Shown: positions 4,433 through 7,005 of the stretch, piece after piece
Position numbering within the stretch: position 1 is the first letter of the stretch
How the letters are laid out: each line of letters begins with the position of its first letter
Source: Fimbriimonadaceae bacterium
GTDB lineage: Bacteria > Armatimonadota > Fimbriimonadia > Fimbriimonadales > Fimbriimonadaceae
DNA length: 7,005 nt
Assembly: GCA_020849075.1 (NCBI GenBank)
Contig: JADLGZ010000110.1
Location: forward strand, 1 to 7,005
Direction: 5' to 3'
Notes under the pieces: generated by a model
Databases searched by the model: none
Seen by the model: the letters and a program-made list of their open reading frames with translations, nothing else
What the model was told of the DNA's origin: nothing
Program-made: the position numbers and the translations under genes

Positions 4433-6550
4433 AGTGATTTGGAAGTTTCGCAGATATGATTCGTAGAGGCGAACCGGTTCTACCCCATCGGGTAGGTTGC
4501 GGGATATCGCCTGAAACCGCCTTTCGTCGTCGGTAACGACGAAAGCGATTCGCACCGTTGGCATTAGCGCCACGGCCGCACAAAAGTCGTCCGCTTTGTC
4601 GAGCTGATGAAGGAGCCCATAGGTTTCGACCACTGCATACCCGCTCGGCGGCGGTGTCTCGATGCGGCGCCCCCCTGATCCCGCTCGCATCCAGAGGAGT
4701 GGCGCAATCCTCTCGAACCCCCGGTCATGTGCCATTCCATGCGAACTTTCGTAGGTGAGCGTAAAGAACTCGGCATTTTCTTCGAAACCGTCCGCCATCG
4801 GAAACTCGTCGGTGAACTTGTAATCCCCCTCGATCGGCTCGCCATCGGGGGTTAGGCCCGTAATCGCCGCCTCGATTCGCGGCTTGGTGATGTAGTCGCA
4901 AATCCCCCACTTCTCCCACTCGGGGTCGCCCGGCCTCAGGTTGGAGAGCCGCAAGGCTCGTTGTTCGTCAGCCGCCACCTCGTTGTTCGTGACGCTGATG
5001 CACTGCCGCTTGCCCCCATCCTGTCGGTTCAGCCGCATGACCGCATGCGCGGTCGTCCCCGATCCGGAGAAAAAGTCGAGGACGACAGCGCTGGGCCGAT
5101 TAGCGACAATGAACCGGAGGGTGTCTTCGACCGAGTAGAGTGACTTTGGGAATGGAAACTTACGGCCCGGAACGACCGACCGGAGCAGCGTCGAACCGTA
5201 GACGCTGGCATTGTGAGAGCGTTTGTTCCACAGAGTTCGTGGCCAAGCGTTTGACGCTGATTGGGTTTTGTAAATCGGATAACCGTATGCGTCGGTACCG
5301 CTCCTGACGACTTCCCCTCGCTCGATCTGGCTCCTAGTCCCAGACTTGAGGTAGGTGATTGCATATGTCCGTCCGACCCTCGCCATGCCGTCCGCCAGCG
5401 CCCGCACAAACGTTTCGCGTCCAAGTTGCCACCGGCCTTCGGAGCCGTCCGTTCGGATGGGCCACTTGACGATGTGCCGTTTTTCGTCAACGGTTGAGAA
5501 CAACGCCATGTCCTCCTGCTCAGGCGGATATCCCACGTCTACCACCCTCCTTGTCTCCTTATCAATCACAATTGGGTAGAACATCTCTCTTCGCGACTGG
5601 CGGGTCGCGTCGGTGCCCCGGCGAAGCAAGCTGTCCCATGTGACGGGGGCAATATCCGTCTGGCCACCGCCATCCCCGCGCGCCTCTGCGTCGTCCGTTG
5701 TCGAAACCATTGGGTCGCCAGTCGGAATCACTTTTGCCCCGCCAAGGAATCCGAAAAAGACATATTCCTCCACCCGGGAAAAACGCCCGGGGCGCTGTGA
5801 GCCCTGCGGGGCAATAATCGTGCTCGCCATTTGGAAGGCCATTTCCGGAAAGATCTGCTGGAGCAAGAGACCTAGCCGCAGGTACTCCTTTTCATCGATC
5901 GTCACGATTAGAACTGAGTCTTGTGGGCGGAGGAGTTGCTTTGCGAGATGGAGCCGCCGTTCCATCATCGCTAGCCACTTGCTGTGTCGGTACGCGTCGT
6001 CCTCGTTGACGTAGTCGTTGTTGTATTTCCAATCCTTGTTCCGGGTGTTGTATGGCGGGTCGATGTAGATGGCGTCCACCTTGCCCCGATGGGTGTAGGT
6101 AAGAGCCTTCAGAACGTGAAAGTTCTCCCCGTTGATCACGGTGTGATAGGGCTTGTCGCCGCCCCGCTCAACCTTTCCCGTGCTCACCAGCCCCGGGAAT
6201 ATCTTGTCCTTGAATTCGGCAACAACAACGAGATCGGCAATTGGCACTTCATCCGTTTCTTGCTCCTTCTTGCCGAAGAGCTCGAGTTGAGCGTTCTTGC
6301 CCGAAAAGCCCTTAACCTTCCAAAGCCGCTGGTCCCCTTTCTTTGTGCTGCCCCGGGGGGGCAGGATTCGAACCTTGTCCCCCTTTCGAATTGGGCGATT
6401 GTAGAGTTCCACCGCCTCGGGACGGTGCCGCTCAAAGTTGAGCCCAAACTCGCGGCGTTCTTGCAACAACTTGACTTCGCGTTCCAAGTCCGCGCCAAGT
6501 TGCTTGTCCAGCCGCTTCGCGTTGGCAATCAGATCGGTTAGGCGCGACAT
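4418..6550 (-). CDS. mod: Type III DNA methyltransferase, Mod subunit (beta-class, probable N6-adenine)
   Basis: The 710-aa protein transfers a methyl group from S-adenosylmethionine to DNA, most likely to adenine N6, and provides site recognition for the Mod-Res complex. DPPY (motif IV, residues 164-167) comes before FFSGSGTT (motif I, 493-500), the beta-class order typical of Type III Mod. The roughly 330 residues between them hold the target-recognition region and EEYVFF (261-266). Before the catalytic core, residues about 50-112 (RKGDKVRILPPRG...LWKVKGF...ADLVVVAEF) look like a small beta-barrel domain. After it, residues about 585-705 form a further conserved-looking domain (EENAEFFTLTYE, ERIAPLLWMRAG). 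The chosen ATG at 6550 starts MSRLTDLI, which matches the family N-terminus as I recall it. The frame stays open to ATG 6724, but that extension overlaps the divergent gene and looks non-coding. The ribosome site at 6550 is weak. mod is the first gene of the mod-res operon. Confidence 0.93.
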   Translation of the reverse strand: MSRLTDLIANAKRLDKQLGADLEREVKLLQERREFGLNFERHRPEAVELYNRPIRKGDKVRILPPRGSTKKGDQRLWKVKGFSGKNAQLELFGKKEQETDEVPIADLVVVAEFKDKIFPGLVSTGKVERGGDKPYHTVINGENFHVLKALTYTHRGKVDAIYIDPPYNTRNKDWKYNNDYVNEDDAYRHSKWLAMMERRLHLAKQLLRPQDSVLIVTIDEKEYLRLGLLLQQIFPEMAFQMASTIIAPQGSQRPGRFSRVEEYVFFGFLGGAKVIPTGDPMVSTTDDAEARGDGGGQTDIAPVTWDSLLRRGTDATRQSRREMFYPIVIDKETRRVVDVGYPPEQEDMALFSTVDEKRHIVKWPIRTDGSEGRWQLGRETFVRALADGMARVGRTYAITYLKSGTRSQIERGEVVRSGTDAYGYPIYKTQSASNAWPRTLWNKRSHNASVYGSTLLRSVVPGRKFPFPKSLYSVEDTLRFIVANRPSAVVLDFFSGSGTTAHAVMRLNRQDGGKRQCISVTNNEVAADEQRALRLSNLRPGDPEWEKWGICDYITKPRIEAAITGLTPDGEPIEGDYKFTDEFPMADGFEENAEFFTLTYESSHGMAHDRGFERIAPLLWMRAGSGGRRIETPPPSGYAVVETYGLLHQLDKADDFCAAVALMPTVRIAFVVTDDERRFQAISRNLPDGVEPVRLYESYLRNFQITGDSK

Positions 6551-6665
6551 GGACGTGCCAAAACGGTACCCCAATGGCCGGCGGCACCGTTGCGCTCCTA
6601 AAGTATTTCTGTCAGCCGTCCGACAATGCCAATGGGGGCGGCTTGTCGCCCAGGAGAATACGAAA
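6551..6665. other. Divergent intergenic region between mod and the right-hand gene
   Basis: This 115-bp spacer must hold control signals for the right-hand gene and perhaps for mod. CCAATGG followed by GGCGGC occurs twice, at 6571-6585 and 6629-6642 (58 bp apart, same orientation). These could be operator half-sites or chance. I see no clear sigma-70 promoter for the + gene here. Confidence 0.35.
6652..6656 (+). promoter_or_regulatory. Ribosome-binding site AGGAG for the right-hand gene
   Basis: AGGAG lies 9 nt before ATG 6666. This spacing equals that of the membrane/GAF gene, and it decides for ATG 6666 over the internal ATG at 6723. Confidence 0.8.
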
Positions 6666-7005
6666 ATGCCAAATGCATTCGATAAATATAGCGATAGCGG
6701 CCTACAAACAAAGGTAGCCGCCATGACCAGTCAGCTCATCGAGAATCCACTCGACTGGGGGTTGACCCTGGACCAGGTGGAAGAGCTGCAGGATGCGAAC
6801 ACCGCGTTTGAGCTCACCATTGCCACCGCGGAAGACGCCACGCAGCTGAAGCTTGCGGCGAACCAGAACAAGTTCGCATCGCGCGCGGAGTTGCTGACCA
6901 TTTTGGGCAGCTTGACTCAGCGTGTTTATGGCGATCCGAACGTGGACGATGCGCAGCTCGCGAAGGGCGGCTTTAGTCCTCGCGCGACTCGCTCGATCAG
7001 CACGC
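6666..7005 (+). CDS. N-terminal fragment of a helical protein of unknown function
   Basis: The open frame starts at ATG 6666 behind a good AGGAG and runs off the right edge, so 113 codons are visible. The product begins MPNAFDKYSDSGLQTKVAAM and has no signal peptide or membrane segment. It looks fully helical, with segments like LTLDQVEELQDANTAFE, an alanine-rich middle and RAELLTILGSLTQRVYGDP followed by DDAQLAKGGF. From memory, this pattern (a helical domain ending in R..NP.VTDAQ...LG) resembles the N-terminal part of uncharacterised proteins often annotated with fibronectin type III domains in Acidobacteria and Armatimonadota; the downstream part is not visible. The ATG at 6723 would be a shorter start but lacks a ribosome site. 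The gene is divergent from mod and is probably a chromosomal neighbour rather than part of the restriction module. Confidence 0.75.
   Translation, partial: MPNAFDKYSDSGLQTKVAAMTSQLIENPLDWGLTLDQVEELQDANTAFELTIATAEDATQLKLAANQNKFASRAELLTILGSLTQRVYGDPNVDDAQLAKGGFSPRATRSIST
6685..6712 (-). promoter_or_regulatory. Weak candidate promoter for the mod-res operon
   Basis: On the - strand, TTTGTT (6712-6707) and TATATT (6690-6685) are separated by 16 bp. Transcription would begin near 6678, giving a leader of about 128 nt before the mod ATG at 6550. The boxes lie inside the first codons of the divergent + gene at 6666. A second, poorer pair (TTGTCG and TACTTT, 15-bp spacing) lies closer to mod. Neither is strong. 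Confidence 0.2.

Noticed and set aside
4047..4466. Long + strand ORF of 139 codons opposite the start of res
   Set aside because: It lies antisense to the conserved helicase motifs of res and has no family resemblance or ribosome site. Similar + strand frames at 5613-6014 and 5984-6541 are antisense shadows of mod.
6551..6724. N-terminal extension of mod by 58 residues to ATG 6724
   Set aside because: It overlaps the start and ribosome site of the divergent + gene. The extension is rich in Cys, Trp and Arg like a chance frame, and the family N-terminus MSRLTDLI fits ATG 6550.
6723..7005. Start of the right-hand gene at ATG 6723
   Set aside because: The frame continues upstream to ATG 6666, which has AGGAG at a 9-nt spacing; 6723 has no ribosome site.
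1..7005. Mobile element or integrase boundary for the restriction module
   Set aside because: No transposase, integrase, tRNA or matching terminal repeats are seen on either side of the module within the window.

Overview
The window is GC-rich bacterial DNA carrying a compact two-gene Type III restriction-modification operon and two small companion genes of unknown role, set between two partial genes that look like ordinary chromosomal genes. The two flanking fragments resemble, from memory only, protein families common in Armatimonadota (Fimbriimonadia) and Acidobacteria. That is a weak lineage hint; no rRNA or other marker gene is present.

Layout: (1) 2-313, + strand, is the 3' end of a gene whose helical tail may be the C-terminus of a VWA-type protein. 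Its stop codon lies inside a G/C-rich palindromic element. (2) 314-710 is a non-coding stretch of about 400 bp. It holds two REP-like G-tract palindromes (about 299-342 and 381-447) and then a degenerate tandem array with an exact 21-bp period (about 443-664). A hairpin at 679-703 lies just past the end of the next gene. (3) 711-920, - strand, encodes a 69-aa zinc-ribbon protein with two CxxC knuckles. (4) 935-1837, + strand, encodes a 300-aa protein with two predicted membrane segments and a GAF-like domain. (5) 1839-4421, - strand, is res, the ATP-dependent translocase/endonuclease subunit. (6) 4418-6550, - strand, is mod, a beta-class adenine methyltransferase subunit. (7) 6666 to the right edge, + strand, is the start of a helical protein of unknown function.

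mod and res form an operon read leftwards, with a 4-bp ATGA stop/start overlap that implies translational coupling. By analogy with Type III systems, Mod dimers would recognise and methylate an asymmetric site and would recruit Res to cut unmodified DNA. The membrane/GAF gene ends one base from the end of res in convergent orientation. The zinc-ribbon gene is head-to-head with it, with only 14 bp between start codons. This packing suggests that the four genes travel together as a defence module, but no functional link to the restriction system can be proved from one window.

The observations most worth a second look are the unassigned zinc-ribbon and 2TM-GAF pair beside the restriction system, the exactly phased 21-bp repeat array, the non-canonical nuclease motif of Res, and the palindromic element that provides a stop codon.
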